Source: a virus. From it: DNA of 41,840 nt. This document shows, piece after piece, positions 23,343 through 33,856 of the stretch (positions are counted from its first letter, which is position 1; each line of letters begins with the position of its first letter). The DNA lies in IMG/VR virus record IMGVR_UViG_3300035204_000991, positions 1 through 41,840 of that record; one strand, 5' to 3'. Position numbers and translations under genes: made by a program. A model generated the notes under the pieces. It made no database searches. It was not told the origin of the DNA and was given only the letters and a program-made list of their open reading frames with translations.

Positions 23343-26120
23343 CTAGTAAATGCTTGTGTCTATGTGATATATAGACTTCCAAAAATACTGTCCTACGTCA
23401 CTGATGGGTCGATCAATTCTACCGGCATTCACCCATAAAATTCCGTCTGTGGTGCTGCCCGCAGGGACGCCTATTGGTAGATCACTAGCACCAGTCCATT
23501 CGTTTGCCGATACATCCACTGCCTCGGTAATCTTAGATGTCAGTTGGATAGTTATTGGGGTATTTCCTGTATATGGATATGGCTCTACGTCCAATTCAAA
23601 CGGATAACTGGAAGTGAGACCTTCGGCTACTCCATAACCAGATCCCTGAGCGAATATTCTCTGGTAATATCGTTTTACCATCTTAGATTCTACCGAGGGG
23701 TGCCTATATTCCCAATCAGTCGCTCGCTTCCCGGCTTCTAATTGAACCCTTGATAACTCGATTCCAGCAGTAACACCAGTATCCCAATCACCGGGGAGTA
23801 CCCATCGAAGTTCAAGCCAATGCCTTTTTGCAGTAGTTTCCGTACTTCCTGATGCGATTGTTTCCTCTACCGCGTTTAGTTCGTCTATTGAGAATATTTC
23901 AAATACATGTTCTTTTTGTTTCCATTCCATAGTCATATCATCAAACGTAAATCCATTATCAGTGGTACTACCATCGGACACGTTATATCCGAAACACGCA
24001 GATGCACCCCCATCATAGGTTACTCCGTCTGTAGAACCGTCTGTCACCTGCCAGAGTTGTACTCCAACATTATCTAGATTAGATGCCGTCGTTCCTCTTA
24101 TCCAATAACTCAGAGTCGCATAGTTTTTAGTGTCCGGTTTGGACAAACTTCGTACATCTTCAATTCGATGAATCATCCATGCGGTGCCACCTGCTTTTCC
24201 AAGTTTCTCAACACTTATATATTTCTCGGGATGAGGAACATTCGGATTTGTGACAAGGGTGTTTGCGTCATGTCCTTTTTTGTAAACTTCAACAATCGAT
24301 CCACCGTTCTCCCATGTAGCACTACCGGCATTTATATACCACATGTCTGCATTATAACCAGCATCACTATCATATGTAAACTGTGTTCCTGTTAGACCAT
24401 TCCAGTCTACTGCGCCCGTTGGATACCCCATTATCAATCCGTCTTCTGCTCTTTGCCACCAGAGGAAATCACCATTAATGACTCTGTTTCGGAATTCCAT
24501 ATTGGGGACTTGACCAGGATCAACCAGATAATTTGTACCTGTATCGTATTGCACATCGTTTTGCCCACCAACGGCAACACCACCAGTAGCAGGAACAACT
24601 GCACCCAGATAGTTTACAAATAATGCTTCTGTGTTATTGATTGCCAGCAATACAGGTTTGCGAACCGTATCTTCTGCGGTAGGTTCTGCACTGGTGAACC
24701 CACCACTATTACCAGACCAATCTAAGAAATACACCTCACCTGATGTCATCCCACCACCGTCAAACGGCGCACCCCCAGACATCCCCGACAGATCAACAAT
24801 ACCATCATAAACAATCACATATTGGTCTTCTTTTGCAACCCAAGAACCTTCTATTGTGAGTCCGGGGCAATCTTCGACAATACCAATAACTTCAGCATTT
24901 ACTTTATCATCACTGTGAGACTTCCCGTATGTAGTCCCATCTGGAATAAACCGTAAAACATCACCGGCGGTAAATCCATGCGAAGCATGTTGGATGAGTT
25001 TTCGATTAGTCCATCTATAATCAAGATACATATCGCCGGACATTCCCGTAGTGGGAATACCATATTGTGAAGGTTGGTGTTGGAAAGAAGATCCATATGT
25101 TGTACTACCCACAACAATGTCACCATCAAGTTCACTAATTTGTACTGTGCCCTTTTTGGTAAGGGATATAGCACTTTTAGTTATACCGGAGTTGGCATCT
25201 TCATAAAAGAATACCAATCTACCTTGAGGATCAACACCAGAACCAGATTCGGTGTTCTTTCGGATATTCCATATCTTATTTTCATTGTCGATTTGACGGA
25301 AAGTTAGATCCAAATCATCATCAACCATCGAGAACAAATCGAATGATTTATTCTCTGATAGGAACCGAGAATCAGAACTAAGCATCAGATTTATGTTAGA
25401 CTTGAATGAATTGAATTTCAAACCACCGGACGTAACCGTATAGTCGTATGTAAATTCTTTGTCGCCGGATGCACCCTTGATAATGATGCCAGCCCCATCA
25501 AGATTTTGATCGTTTAGATACGCACCACTACCATCAGTTGTGTTGGATGTTGCAAGGAACATATTGATGTCGTCAATAAACAGTTCGCTTGAATTGATAA
25601 CTGTGGTATCACCATCAAAGTAGATATTTCCATAAAATCGATGATCCCCGCATACACCATATGGGAGTAGATCCTTTGCAGGAATGTGTCGAATTGCACC
25701 CGTACCACTTGAGGTATCTGAGAATGCATAGTAGTCGTCTTCGTGAATCCAAGCACCAGACACACCACCAGTTGCATCAGGTAGATTTTCAAAATCTAAG
25801 GTGAGCAATTGTCTGTCTGTGCTTACGTCTGGGTTGCTTGCACCAGTAACACTAGGATCAGCAATAAATCGTAGACCATAGGTGTAGTCCGACGCTGTGA
25901 TTGGGGTTGTGTCATTGTAGAATTCATTTACACCGATGTTTACTCGGAGGGTGGTGGTTCCGTCAATAGAACGATATCGGGATAACCCCCAACCACTATC
26001 AACGTCATAAATATTGATGTTGTTAACAACATCAATCATATCATTGCTTCTCAGGAACCACTCGTTGAATGTGTCTGAGAGTTGAAGAGGCTCAACATAA
26101 TGGAGACTACTAATACTCAT
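23343..26120 (-). CDS. Large tail fibre / baseplate-attached structural protein
   Basis: The 925-residue product begins with a likely baseplate-attachment region (LQLSDTFNEWFLRSNDMIDVVNN, residues 12-34) of a kind common in marine T4-like fibres. A beta-rich shaft follows. At about 374-510 there is a module (HGFTAGDVLRF...GEVYFLDWSG...LFVNYLGA) matching module 1 of the next fibre. From about 547 comes a NGDFLWWQR jelly-roll-like module, with VESKMVKRYYQRIF near 810, again matching the neighbour. The ATG overlaps the preceding small gene as ATGA, with AAGGA 10-11 nt upstream, and its stop codon TAG is part of the next gene's ribosome site. It lacks the collar domain. Confidence 0.82.
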   Translation of the reverse strand: MSISSLHYVEPLQLSDTFNEWFLRSNDMIDVVNNINIYDVDSGWGLSRYRSIDGTTTLRVNIGVNEFYNDTTPITASDYTYGLRFIADPSVTGASNPDVSTDRQLLTLDFENLPDATGGVSGAWIHEDDYYAFSDTSSGTGAIRHIPAKDLLPYGVCGDHRFYGNIYFDGDTTVINSSELFIDDINMFLATSNTTDGSGAYLNDQNLDGAGIIIKGASGDKEFTYDYTVTSGGLKFNSFKSNINLMLSSDSRFLSENKSFDLFSMVDDDLDLTFRQIDNENKIWNIRKNTESGSGVDPQGRLVFFYEDANSGITKSAISLTKKGTVQISELDGDIVVGSTTYGSSFQHQPSQYGIPTTGMSGDMYLDYRWTNRKLIQHASHGFTAGDVLRFIPDGTTYGKSHSDDKVNAEVIGIVEDCPGLTIEGSWVAKEDQYVIVYDGIVDLSGMSGGAPFDGGGMTSGEVYFLDWSGNSGGFTSAEPTAEDTVRKPVLLAINNTEALFVNYLGAVVPATGGVAVGGQNDVQYDTGTNYLVDPGQVPNMEFRNRVINGDFLWWQRAEDGLIMGYPTGAVDWNGLTGTQFTYDSDAGYNADMWYINAGSATWENGGSIVEVYKKGHDANTLVTNPNVPHPEKYISVEKLGKAGGTAWMIHRIEDVRSLSKPDTKNYATLSYWIRGTTASNLDNVGVQLWQVTDGSTDGVTYDGGASACFGYNVSDGSTTDNGFTFDDMTMEWKQKEHVFEIFSIDELNAVEETIASGSTETTAKRHWLELRWVLPGDWDTGVTAGIELSRVQLEAGKRATDWEYRHPSVESKMVKRYYQRIFAQGSGYGVAEGLTSSYPFELDVEPYPYTGNTPITIQLTSKITEAVDVSANEWTGASDLPIGVPAGSTTDGILWVNAGRIDRPISDVGQYFWKSIYHIDTSIY

Positions 26121-26317
26121 TTGTTATGTTCCTTGGTTATAGTTTCCAGAATGGATATAACGCTTTCTAATTTTCTTTCAAGTCGTTCGATTCGGTTGTT
26201 ATCTACGGCTTGTTTATTGAGTTCTATATAATGATTCTTGTTGGTATTGATGATAGCATTTGAAGATGAATCCCTATACAAATACTTCTCGCCCTCCACT
26301 CGTACTCTATTTAGCAT
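26117..26317 (-). CDS. Small conserved coiled-coil structural-cluster protein
   Basis: The 66-residue product starts MLNRVRVEGEKYLYRDSSSNAIINTN and ends in a coiled coil (NRIERLERKLESVISILETI, about 41-60). Small proteins with 'VEGxxxLxRDxxSxAIINTN' followed by a coiled coil are common near baseplate genes of cyanophage-like T4 relatives; I recall the pattern but not a function. The ATG at 26317 shares a base with the preceding stop (TGATG). An upstream ATG at 26341 would add eight residues inside the previous gene and is less likely by homology. It may help trimerise or attach a fibre. Confidence 0.72.
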   Translation of the reverse strand: MLNRVRVEGEKYLYRDSSSNAIINTNKNHYIELNKQAVDNNRIERLERKLESVISILETITKEHNK

Positions 26318-29300
26318 CAATCTAACCCACCTTCTTGCCATTCTTCATCAACCCCAGTAATTGCAAGTTGTGTTACAGTAAGTGGTGCAATACTCACATC
26401 ATACAACGAATATGTTTTCAATTTCTTTGCCTGTGGAATGTCGCTTGTGGAATCGTCACCAGTCAATACAACTTTAGTCATAAAGGACACAAACCCATGA
26501 TCGAGGGTTTGATCAGTATCGGTGAATGAAAATACATATTCATAAAAGTTGTTTTCGCCAACCCCAACCGGGTTGTAATTTGTTTCTGGGTCGAGTTCAA
26601 ACCACTCTTTATTTTCAATTACGTCTTCGTTTTCTCTAAGGTATTTTGCATAAACCTTGACGTTGGTTCCGTGTGGTATGGATGCATCCAAAACAACTTT
26701 TAGTATGTTGCCCTTGGTATCCATACGAACTTGTTTTCCGATATACCGAGCAAAGCCTTCATTCTTGGTGGGGGCTGATGCTTTGATTTCGTCGGTGGTG
26801 TCTAGACTAATTTCATTTTTAGCAGCAATTAGACTTAAGCGATCAACATCTAGAACAGGCGTAAGTATTTCGTCTTCAGTTGTGAGGGTTGCACGAACAA
26901 GTTCTTTGTTGAGTGTAAGATCATATTCGTTTCTTTTTGATAGTTTGACTGTTGTGTTGGGTTGGAGTTCTACTGTCGAATCCATATCATCGACATTGAA
27001 TGTAATTTCAGTCAAAGGATCTTTGATGTATTCTGACATAAGGGTAACTTCGTGAGCCTTTGGGGTTGATACGACTTCACCATCAGAATTTATGGTTGTG
27101 TCTTCTTCACCAACCAAATACAGAACACCGGCGTTTGAGACACCCGTATCATACTTTGCTCTGTTAAGTCTAAACATCAAGGAGGAGTTTGTGTTTTCTT
27201 TTCTTTCACCGTTGTTTTGTGGTTCAAAAATTGGACCAATATAGGGTTGTTTGGATACGTCGTTTATGGTAGATGTACCATCTGCGGTGATACCTTTCTT
27301 ACCAAATTCGCTTGCCCACAACCTATACTTGGAACTGTTTGTTTTGAAAATTATCGCATATTCCCCGGATTCTAAGAAAATTGGACTGGTAAAGTTAAAT
27401 CGTGTGTGGTTTTCTGAATTCGGACCTTTACTAGAAACAACACAATCGTTTGCATCTACCACGACTTCAGATAGAGGAATTGTGGTGGTTGGGTGAGGTA
27501 CGTTATTGACGACCGGTCGCAATTCAATAGAGAATGGAAGTTCTTTATCGTCTGCTTTTTGAAAAAACAGATCGATGCTCGTTGCGAATATTCCTCTTGG
27601 GAATTTGTCTGCGTCAATTACAAATTTTTGTGCCATTGCATCAAAATAATCAGCGACATCACTCAGAACTTGCTTTTTCGACAACGACGCAGCGTCTTGC
27701 GTGATTCGTTCTTTTCTGGCACTGTCTCGTTTTGCAGAAATTTCTCTTGTTGATGTGATCTTTTCGTTGACGCTCTTGACTAAACCATTGGCTACATAGA
27801 AGTTTTCGGCTACTGTAGTAGTATCAGCAACACTATTGGTCATTGAATCACAAATCCGAATGAGCAATTTACCTGCACGGTATTTGCTGTTCTGTGGAAT
27901 CTTGATCGTAACTTCTGCATTACCATTCTTGTCGGTTCTGCCATAATTACTCTTGCTTGTAATCCACGCTATTCTGGATTGTACTGCTGATGTTTCCGAA
28001 GTAGACAACCGAACACCATCGACAAAAACATAATACTTACTGTTTGGACGCATCCCAGTAGCATTACATGTGATTGTTCTTTGACGAACAAACGGGATGA
28101 TGCCTTTATCAACGGTTCTACCTTTAGTTTGTTCTTTTCTGCTGTTGAGGTTTATGTTGTTGTGTGCTAGTTCATCGAGTCTCTGTTCGCCGCTTCGGTA
28201 TTTCCACCAACGTCTGTCTTGTGTTCGTTCTCGAACGACACCCATCTGGTTTGCTGGAACTTTGAATCTGTTGGTGAGAAACTGTTTTCGTAATCTTCTA
28301 GGTAGATTCAGTCTGGAATTCCCCAACCAATTACGATACCACCAATTGTGGAATGCGCCCCATCCATTACGAATCCCCTTATTCTTCTTTTTAAGTCGAA
28401 TGAGATAAGGATCTTTTGAACCATCCACGTTGCTCATCACTGCGGGATTTCGTGTCATATCAAACCAATCATCCGATGATGGTGATAATTTCAAGTTTCC
28501 AACCCAGTTGCTTTTTTCAAATGGATTCACAGGTACTGAAACATTTGCATCAAGGTTGTTCACTGTAGAGATATCCACGCGAGAAGGTTCCAGTGTGTAT
28601 AGGTTGTCCGACGATCCAGTAACACCGCTCGACGAGAGGATAGGAGATTTGATCAGGTTGATGTTTGTCAGTGACGTTGCTGGGCGCAATGTACCAGTGT
28701 CAGGATCGATTGAAACATTGTGATCGGGATTATCAATATCAACAGATTCGGTATTGTAAAAAGAATCGACAACCATAGCATTCATGAATATGGTTTTTCC
28801 ATAAGCGCCGGATTGTGATTTAGCATCGGCTTCATGAACACTTAGTTGAGTTACTTCTTCAAGTTTGGTTACTCTTTCACTTAGTTCACCAATTTGCTCC
28901 ATTGTGAATCTTTGATTGTCGATATACTCGGTAGATACATCTTCGGCATTTACTGTATATGGATTCCAATATAGCAAATACAAAACCATTGCTTCTTCTG
29001 GGTTATGCTCTGGTGGAACTGGTTTGGTTGAAGGGATGCCTTCTAAGATCTTGAACTCTCTGTCCTTCGTCAGAATGAGTTTATCTACTCTTGAAACGTA
29101 GTGTTCATAATCAGAAAAGAACAGTTTGCCGTCTTGCGGTGTATAAACACCGTATACCTTACCAGCATCAGAGGCTGACACATCCCACCCACCAACTTTT
29201 ATTGGGCGGAAGTCAATGACATCTGTGAGGTTTACAGTTTCGCCTGATTTTGGATTTGTGTATGATGGAATATAGTTGTATGTTGTAAATTCATTCGGTT

Positions 29301-31839
29301 CTGCCCATACATCTGTAGATTCTTGGACAAACGTAGCAGTCTCACCACCGTTGTTGAATTCTTTTATTTGATGATCGCTATGAATGTACGAATTTACTGT
29401 TGCTGGATATAGAACAGTACTATGATCCGTAACATCATATCCCAATTGCCATCTCTGATGATCAAAATACAGGAATTGAATTTTGAACCCGGCTCCCGCC
29501 TCAACCCAAGCGTTATCCGGTCCGGCAGTTCCACCTGCCTGTCCAGAATCTAGCACAATCGAGCCCCAATCGTACCTGTGGGGCAACTGTCCATTGTTGA
29601 GAGTGAACATATCAGTGTAGTCTTTGTTGGTTCCTAACTCTGTTACACTTTCAATCATGAATATATCAGAATAACCAAGATTGATTCCCCGGCCTCCACC
29701 GAGTCTGCTGTTCCACATTGACGATGAGTTGTCTGCGTTCGTGTTGTTGGTAATTTCGACGGTATGCCGCATTAGTACCTTCTTGCGATGATAGTGGTTG
29801 TTATCAAAAACGTCATCGTGGTTATTTCGGAGGTTAGCAAGCAAGTATGCTTTTTTGGTTCCTGTCCAAGAATCAGAAGCACTAGAACCAATTTCTATTT
29901 TTAGTTGTGCATTACCAGATTCTGTGGTGAGGGTATTTCCTCCATATGCTCCAATTGATCCAGTACTCATATCGAAAAGATATCCATCAACCGATACCAA
30001 ATATTCATCAAGATTTGTTACATCGTTAATTACATCATCTACGTTTCCTTGAAACAACGATCCGGGTGGGGCAGTTACCGTACCAGTCCAAACTCCAGAA
30101 ATTTCAGTGAGATCTACGGTAAAATCTGTTTGGATGTAGTAATCCAGCCCTGTAACTGTTTTTATTGTGTCCCCTTCAGGAACCTTGAAGAACAAATCTG
30201 TTTTGCCTTCTTCTTTAAGCCCAAGGTCCGCATCATACAATTTACAAATGGTTTTATTTGTGTTTGGGTCGCTTATGTAGGTGACATCTTTGATCGTTTT
30301 GCTGTTGTATTCTGATGAGAATCCCGCATCGCCCCCAAAGGAAATGTCGGTAAGATACACTCGATATAGCACCCCAACACCCAACTCTCCCACCCCAGTA
30401 GAATCCTTGGCAATATGGTATATTCTGGCACACCCAACTGGTTCCAATATACCAGATCCGGGATCTATTGTCAGGTATACCTTTTTGTATTCTTTACCAA
30501 TCAACTGTGATGTAGAATCTCCGTTCATCATACCCGTTTCACCATAGAACAGTGGAGTAGTTCCGTCGAGGTTGTGTTCGACAAGGACGTAATTACCTAG
30601 ATCCACATCAACCAATCTATCGTTCACAGCCCGATAGTGTCGAGATCGTTTTCCCAATAAATGTTCGGTGTTCTGGAGTTCAAACTCAAAACCACGGACA
30701 TATGCTTTACCAGATTCCATTCCAATTGCAACATAATTGTACGGATCAATTCTTCCTGTTTCTTCAGGATCCCATATTTCATTGTAATCTTGTGTGTTGA
30801 TTCCGAACGGAACTACGGTGTAATGCCCAGATTCGTCATAGGTGCGTCTTGCAAGAGTTTCTTCAAGTTTGGCATATTCTGGATATTTGAGTTTCTTGAA
30901 GGTTTGACCTTTGATAATCCTAGCGAACTCAAAATAATCCTCTGTGCTAAAATCAGTTCGATATCCCGATTCATCAAATATGTATGGAATTTGACTGATT
31001 TTCAAATCAATCAAATACCGATCTGCACCGGGAGCATTGTAGTTATAGGAACCCTGTGAGGGGTCTCTTAGCGACGAATCGGTTTCAGGCGAAGCAATTT
31101 CTCGGTTGATACTAAAACCAACAGACACGGTTCTATCATCAGGATTGAATACTCGTATTCCGTTTTCTTCCTCATATACTGGTAGAGTCTGTGCATCATT
31201 CAATACAAAGAAATTATCGGTATAGAAAATCCCTTGATCAATGGATACCAGAATTGCTTCTCCGGTGTGTGGAATTGTACCGATCCCCTCAGTCGCGTCA
31301 CCGACAATAGTGAGCGTTGCATTTAACAAAGGATTGGTAGTTGTAATTGAGGTTGTGCCAGAATCAAAAGCAACACTATCGTCTAATGTACCTTTGATAA
31401 CTTCAATAAACAGAATTTTGTACCCATCTGTACTGGTATCGTCTAGTGTGTGAATTACTTTAGCAGAAACCGTTGTTTTCTGACCGACAAGTTCATCAAT
31501 TTCTTGTTCGGGAATCAAGGGCGATTGAATAGTATGTGTATATTCAATTTCAAATCCAACAAGTTCCTCAACATCAAAGGACGTAGAAGTAGCAGGATCA
31601 ATCCGAATAAATTTGACTTTTCTTTCGGTTATACCACCTCCCTGTACAACAGTGCCCTCTTCAAAAATATGATCCCCGAACCTACCAATTTGGTTATTGA
31701 GAATCGTTTGTAGTTGTGTAAGTTCTCTTGCTTGCAATGCAAACCCCGGCTTGAACAAAACCTGCAAGAACTTATTTGCTTCATCAAAATCATCATAGTA
31801 GGGAGTGACGTTGAATCGTGATTTCTTATTTACTGACAT
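26317..31839 (-). CDS. Giant DUF4815-like baseplate/structural protein
   Basis: At 1840 residues this is the largest protein here. Its N-terminus (YYDDFDEANKFLQVLFKPGFALQARELTQLQTILNNQIGRFGDHIFEEGTVVQGG) is the signature of DUF4815-type proteins of marine T4-like phages, thought to be peripheral baseplate components. A beta-rich repeat-like body follows. Residues about 1145-1230 form a very basic, Trp-rich stretch (KKKNKGIRNGW, NWWYRNWLGN, RRLRKQF, RRWWKYRSG). After it come an ATGMRPNSKYYVFVDG beta-domain and a module around 1410-1570 (AQKFVIDADKFPRGIFATSIDLFFQ... and EYAIIFKTNSSKYRLW) that recurs in such proteins. It occupies the place of T4 genes 9-11, so it probably replaces them in fibre attachment. 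That replacement is inference. Confidence 0.85.
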   Translation of the reverse strand: MSVNKKSRFNVTPYYDDFDEANKFLQVLFKPGFALQARELTQLQTILNNQIGRFGDHIFEEGTVVQGGGITERKVKFIRIDPATSTSFDVEELVGFEIEYTHTIQSPLIPEQEIDELVGQKTTVSAKVIHTLDDTSTDGYKILFIEVIKGTLDDSVAFDSGTTSITTTNPLLNATLTIVGDATEGIGTIPHTGEAILVSIDQGIFYTDNFFVLNDAQTLPVYEEENGIRVFNPDDRTVSVGFSINREIASPETDSSLRDPSQGSYNYNAPGADRYLIDLKISQIPYIFDESGYRTDFSTEDYFEFARIIKGQTFKKLKYPEYAKLEETLARRTYDESGHYTVVPFGINTQDYNEIWDPEETGRIDPYNYVAIGMESGKAYVRGFEFELQNTEHLLGKRSRHYRAVNDRLVDVDLGNYVLVEHNLDGTTPLFYGETGMMNGDSTSQLIGKEYKKVYLTIDPGSGILEPVGCARIYHIAKDSTGVGELGVGVLYRVYLTDISFGGDAGFSSEYNSKTIKDVTYISDPNTNKTICKLYDADLGLKEEGKTDLFFKVPEGDTIKTVTGLDYYIQTDFTVDLTEISGVWTGTVTAPPGSLFQGNVDDVINDVTNLDEYLVSVDGYLFDMSTGSIGAYGGNTLTTESGNAQLKIEIGSSASDSWTGTKKAYLLANLRNNHDDVFDNNHYHRKKVLMRHTVEITNNTNADNSSSMWNSRLGGGRGINLGYSDIFMIESVTELGTNKDYTDMFTLNNGQLPHRYDWGSIVLDSGQAGGTAGPDNAWVEAGAGFKIQFLYFDHQRWQLGYDVTDHSTVLYPATVNSYIHSDHQIKEFNNGGETATFVQESTDVWAEPNEFTTYNYIPSYTNPKSGETVNLTDVIDFRPIKVGGWDVSASDAGKVYGVYTPQDGKLFFSDYEHYVSRVDKLILTKDREFKILEGIPSTKPVPPEHNPEEAMVLYLLYWNPYTVNAEDVSTEYIDNQRFTMEQIGELSERVTKLEEVTQLSVHEADAKSQSGAYGKTIFMNAMVVDSFYNTESVDIDNPDHNVSIDPDTGTLRPATSLTNINLIKSPILSSSGVTGSSDNLYTLEPSRVDISTVNNLDANVSVPVNPFEKSNWVGNLKLSPSSDDWFDMTRNPAVMSNVDGSKDPYLIRLKKKNKGIRNGWGAFHNWWYRNWLGNSRLNLPRRLRKQFLTNRFKVPANQMGVVRERTQDRRWWKYRSGEQRLDELAHNNINLNSRKEQTKGRTVDKGIIPFVRQRTITCNATGMRPNSKYYVFVDGVRLSTSETSAVQSRIAWITSKSNYGRTDKNGNAEVTIKIPQNSKYRAGKLLIRICDSMTNSVADTTTVAENFYVANGLVKSVNEKITSTREISAKRDSARKERITQDAASLSKKQVLSDVADYFDAMAQKFVIDADKFPRGIFATSIDLFFQKADDKELPFSIELRPVVNNVPHPTTTIPLSEVVVDANDCVVSSKGPNSENHTRFNFTSPIFLESGEYAIIFKTNSSKYRLWASEFGKKGITADGTSTINDVSKQPYIGPIFEPQNNGERKENTNSSLMFRLNRAKYDTGVSNAGVLYLVGEEDTTINSDGEVVSTPKAHEVTLMSEYIKDPLTEITFNVDDMDSTVELQPNTTVKLSKRNEYDLTLNKELVRATLTTEDEILTPVLDVDRLSLIAAKNEISLDTTDEIKASAPTKNEGFARYIGKQVRMDTKGNILKVVLDASIPHGTNVKVYAKYLRENEDVIENKEWFELDPETNYNPVGVGENNFYEYVFSFTDTDQTLDHGFVSFMTKVVLTGDDSTSDIPQAKKLKTYSLYDVSIAPLTVTQLAITGVDEEWQEGGLD

Positions 31840-31850
31840 ATGGTGTTATC

Positions 31851-33854
31851 CTAGAATCCAAAGAATAGTTGATATTGTTCTCTTTGCTCTGCTCCGCGAG
31901 TGATTGGCCGCATATTTTGAAGATAAATGATATCACCAGAATTGAATAAAAGGTCTGGTTCATCAATACTATCTATATGGAAAGATGTCGAAGCGTAAGA
32001 ATCGCTCCCGATATAATCATTAGCAGCAAATGTACCTTTCACATTATTTATCACTAATTCACCAGTGGTGCCGTCGTCCGATGGAGTCCAAGCAATACAT
32101 AGCCCTGTGGGTTGTCCGACGCCCCCGGTCGGAGAATCCCCACCCGTAACACCAACATCAACAGTAAATGATGTGCTGTCCAATCCTGGTCCGCTAACTC
32201 CTAATATGTGGGTACATCTAAAAGTTGGTGATTCCGCTTGAACCACCTCTTCAAACCCAGCCACCTTTGCTAACCCGCTATGATGGACTGTCCAGAGATC
32301 ATCAGATTCGCTGATTTCCGCTAATCCCTCACCAAACCCTGTTGCATCGCCAGGAATGGTGAATTTTCCGTTGAGGTTTTTTATTTTCAAAAGACCGTGG
32401 CGAGTTGATAGAGCAGGTCCCCAATCCTCAATAAGGGCAGTTGCTTTAGTGTGCTTACCAATGATATAGTGACCTGGTGTGAAGAGATTTTCTGGTAAAA
32501 AGGACGATTCGGTTGCACTTACTACATCTAAAAATTGAGAGATGTTCGTTGATTGTCCAGCAACCCTAAAAGGCTTTCCGTCCACATTGAGATACTCAGG
32601 ATCTGTATCATTTAGTAAGGGATTTTTGATTATTCCATATTGACGCAATTCCGAATCAATGATGAAATTAGAATTTTCGGTTTTGTCTGCGTTGATCGAT
32701 ATGAGTAGATTATTACACTGCAATTCTTTTACAGCATCGCTTCCATGACCACCAACCGGAGAAACTATTCCTCGAAAAACTGGATCAGAACCATCTGTCG
32801 TTGTTACTCCAGCCGGTTCTAAAGCAAACCACGAATCCGTGTAATACTTGCCCGGATCAGAAACAGAAATTGATGATATTGCCTTTTGTGTTGATGATGC
32901 AACATCATACGTCAGCATATTGATGTATGCATCAGCCGACACTCCATCCCCATACACTACAAGTCTTGGAGCAATTTCATAGCGACTATTTGCAAGAACT
33001 GCTTGGTTCAACCCATCCTCAAAGGTTATGGTGTTGGTAGCGTTATCATAATCCGTAATTATTCGTCGTTGTCCGGCACCGATTCCATCAATTATGGTAA
33101 TGACATAACCATTATATGCATCATCGCTGTCCGAGTGTGCATCGTTGAGTTGAATGGTGGTAGCACCCATTATTGATGTTGTTGCTGTTTTGGCATTAGG
33201 TTCGTATCGAACAATTATTTGATCATTGTCAAAGTTTACGTTGGTGCTTTCTAAGATTATATCAAGACCAGCATCTGCGGCGTTTTGCTGAACCGCCCAT
33301 TGATTTTTACTTTCGATAAACGTACCATCCGATTTCATCTTCCTGACAGGAATATGATCGTCGGTGATGTAAGGTCTAGCAGATGGTGTAATGGTATACA
33401 TGTATTTCCAGATATACCCATCCGCAAGAATAATATTACCATCTGTTTTTGTTCCGGTGGGTTTGATGGTAGATTCCTCATCGTCGTTGTTCCACAGACA
33501 TTTATAGACATTATGTTCGTCGGTCATCACAAAGAAAGTCTTAGAAGACAAATCGACATTATCATCGTATTTGTCATAAATTGTAGAATATGTCCAGTCA
33601 TTCCTATCGATCATAAAATGAGAATTGCCTGTGTCGATACTTTTCATCGCAACCATAGTACGCCAAGTATCAATTTCTTCTTCTCTGGTGTCTGTGGTAT
33701 CTGGTACGTTATCCGATATGCTCCACCCGTCAGTTTTACCAACGAAAAGAAAATACTGATTAGGTGATAGAATATCAAACTCGTCCATCATTGTTTGTGC
33801 TAGATGGTGTCTGAAACTGCCTCTAAATGTTGAATTGTCGCCTGTTAATGCCAT
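31851..33854 (-). CDS. 8: Baseplate wedge protein gp8, enlarged
   Basis: The 667-residue product is twice the length of T4 gp8 (334 aa). The N-terminal part has FVGKTDGWS, DTWRTM and DRNDWTYSTIYDKYD, and DGYIWKYMYTITPSARPYITDDHIPV corresponds to T4 DGYVWEYLFEIPPDV. The C-terminus SGDIIYLQNMRPITRGAEQREQYQLFFGF aligns with the T4 end SGEMIYMENRPPIIMAMDQTEEINILFTF. Between these lie long extra beta-rich segments (about 210-620). gp8 joins the wedge with gp10, gp7, gp6 and gp53. It begins 2 nt after the gp7-like stop. Confidence 0.9.
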   Translation of the reverse strand: MALTGDNSTFRGSFRHHLAQTMMDEFDILSPNQYFLFVGKTDGWSISDNVPDTTDTREEEIDTWRTMVAMKSIDTGNSHFMIDRNDWTYSTIYDKYDDNVDLSSKTFFVMTDEHNVYKCLWNNDDEESTIKPTGTKTDGNIILADGYIWKYMYTITPSARPYITDDHIPVRKMKSDGTFIESKNQWAVQQNAADAGLDIILESTNVNFDNDQIIVRYEPNAKTATTSIMGATTIQLNDAHSDSDDAYNGYVITIIDGIGAGQRRIITDYDNATNTITFEDGLNQAVLANSRYEIAPRLVVYGDGVSADAYINMLTYDVASSTQKAISSISVSDPGKYYTDSWFALEPAGVTTTDGSDPVFRGIVSPVGGHGSDAVKELQCNNLLISINADKTENSNFIIDSELRQYGIIKNPLLNDTDPEYLNVDGKPFRVAGQSTNISQFLDVVSATESSFLPENLFTPGHYIIGKHTKATALIEDWGPALSTRHGLLKIKNLNGKFTIPGDATGFGEGLAEISESDDLWTVHHSGLAKVAGFEEVVQAESPTFRCTHILGVSGPGLDSTSFTVDVGVTGGDSPTGGVGQPTGLCIAWTPSDDGTTGELVINNVKGTFAANDYIGSDSYASTSFHIDSIDEPDLLFNSGDIIYLQNMRPITRGAEQREQYQLFFGF

Positions 33855-33856
33855 TC

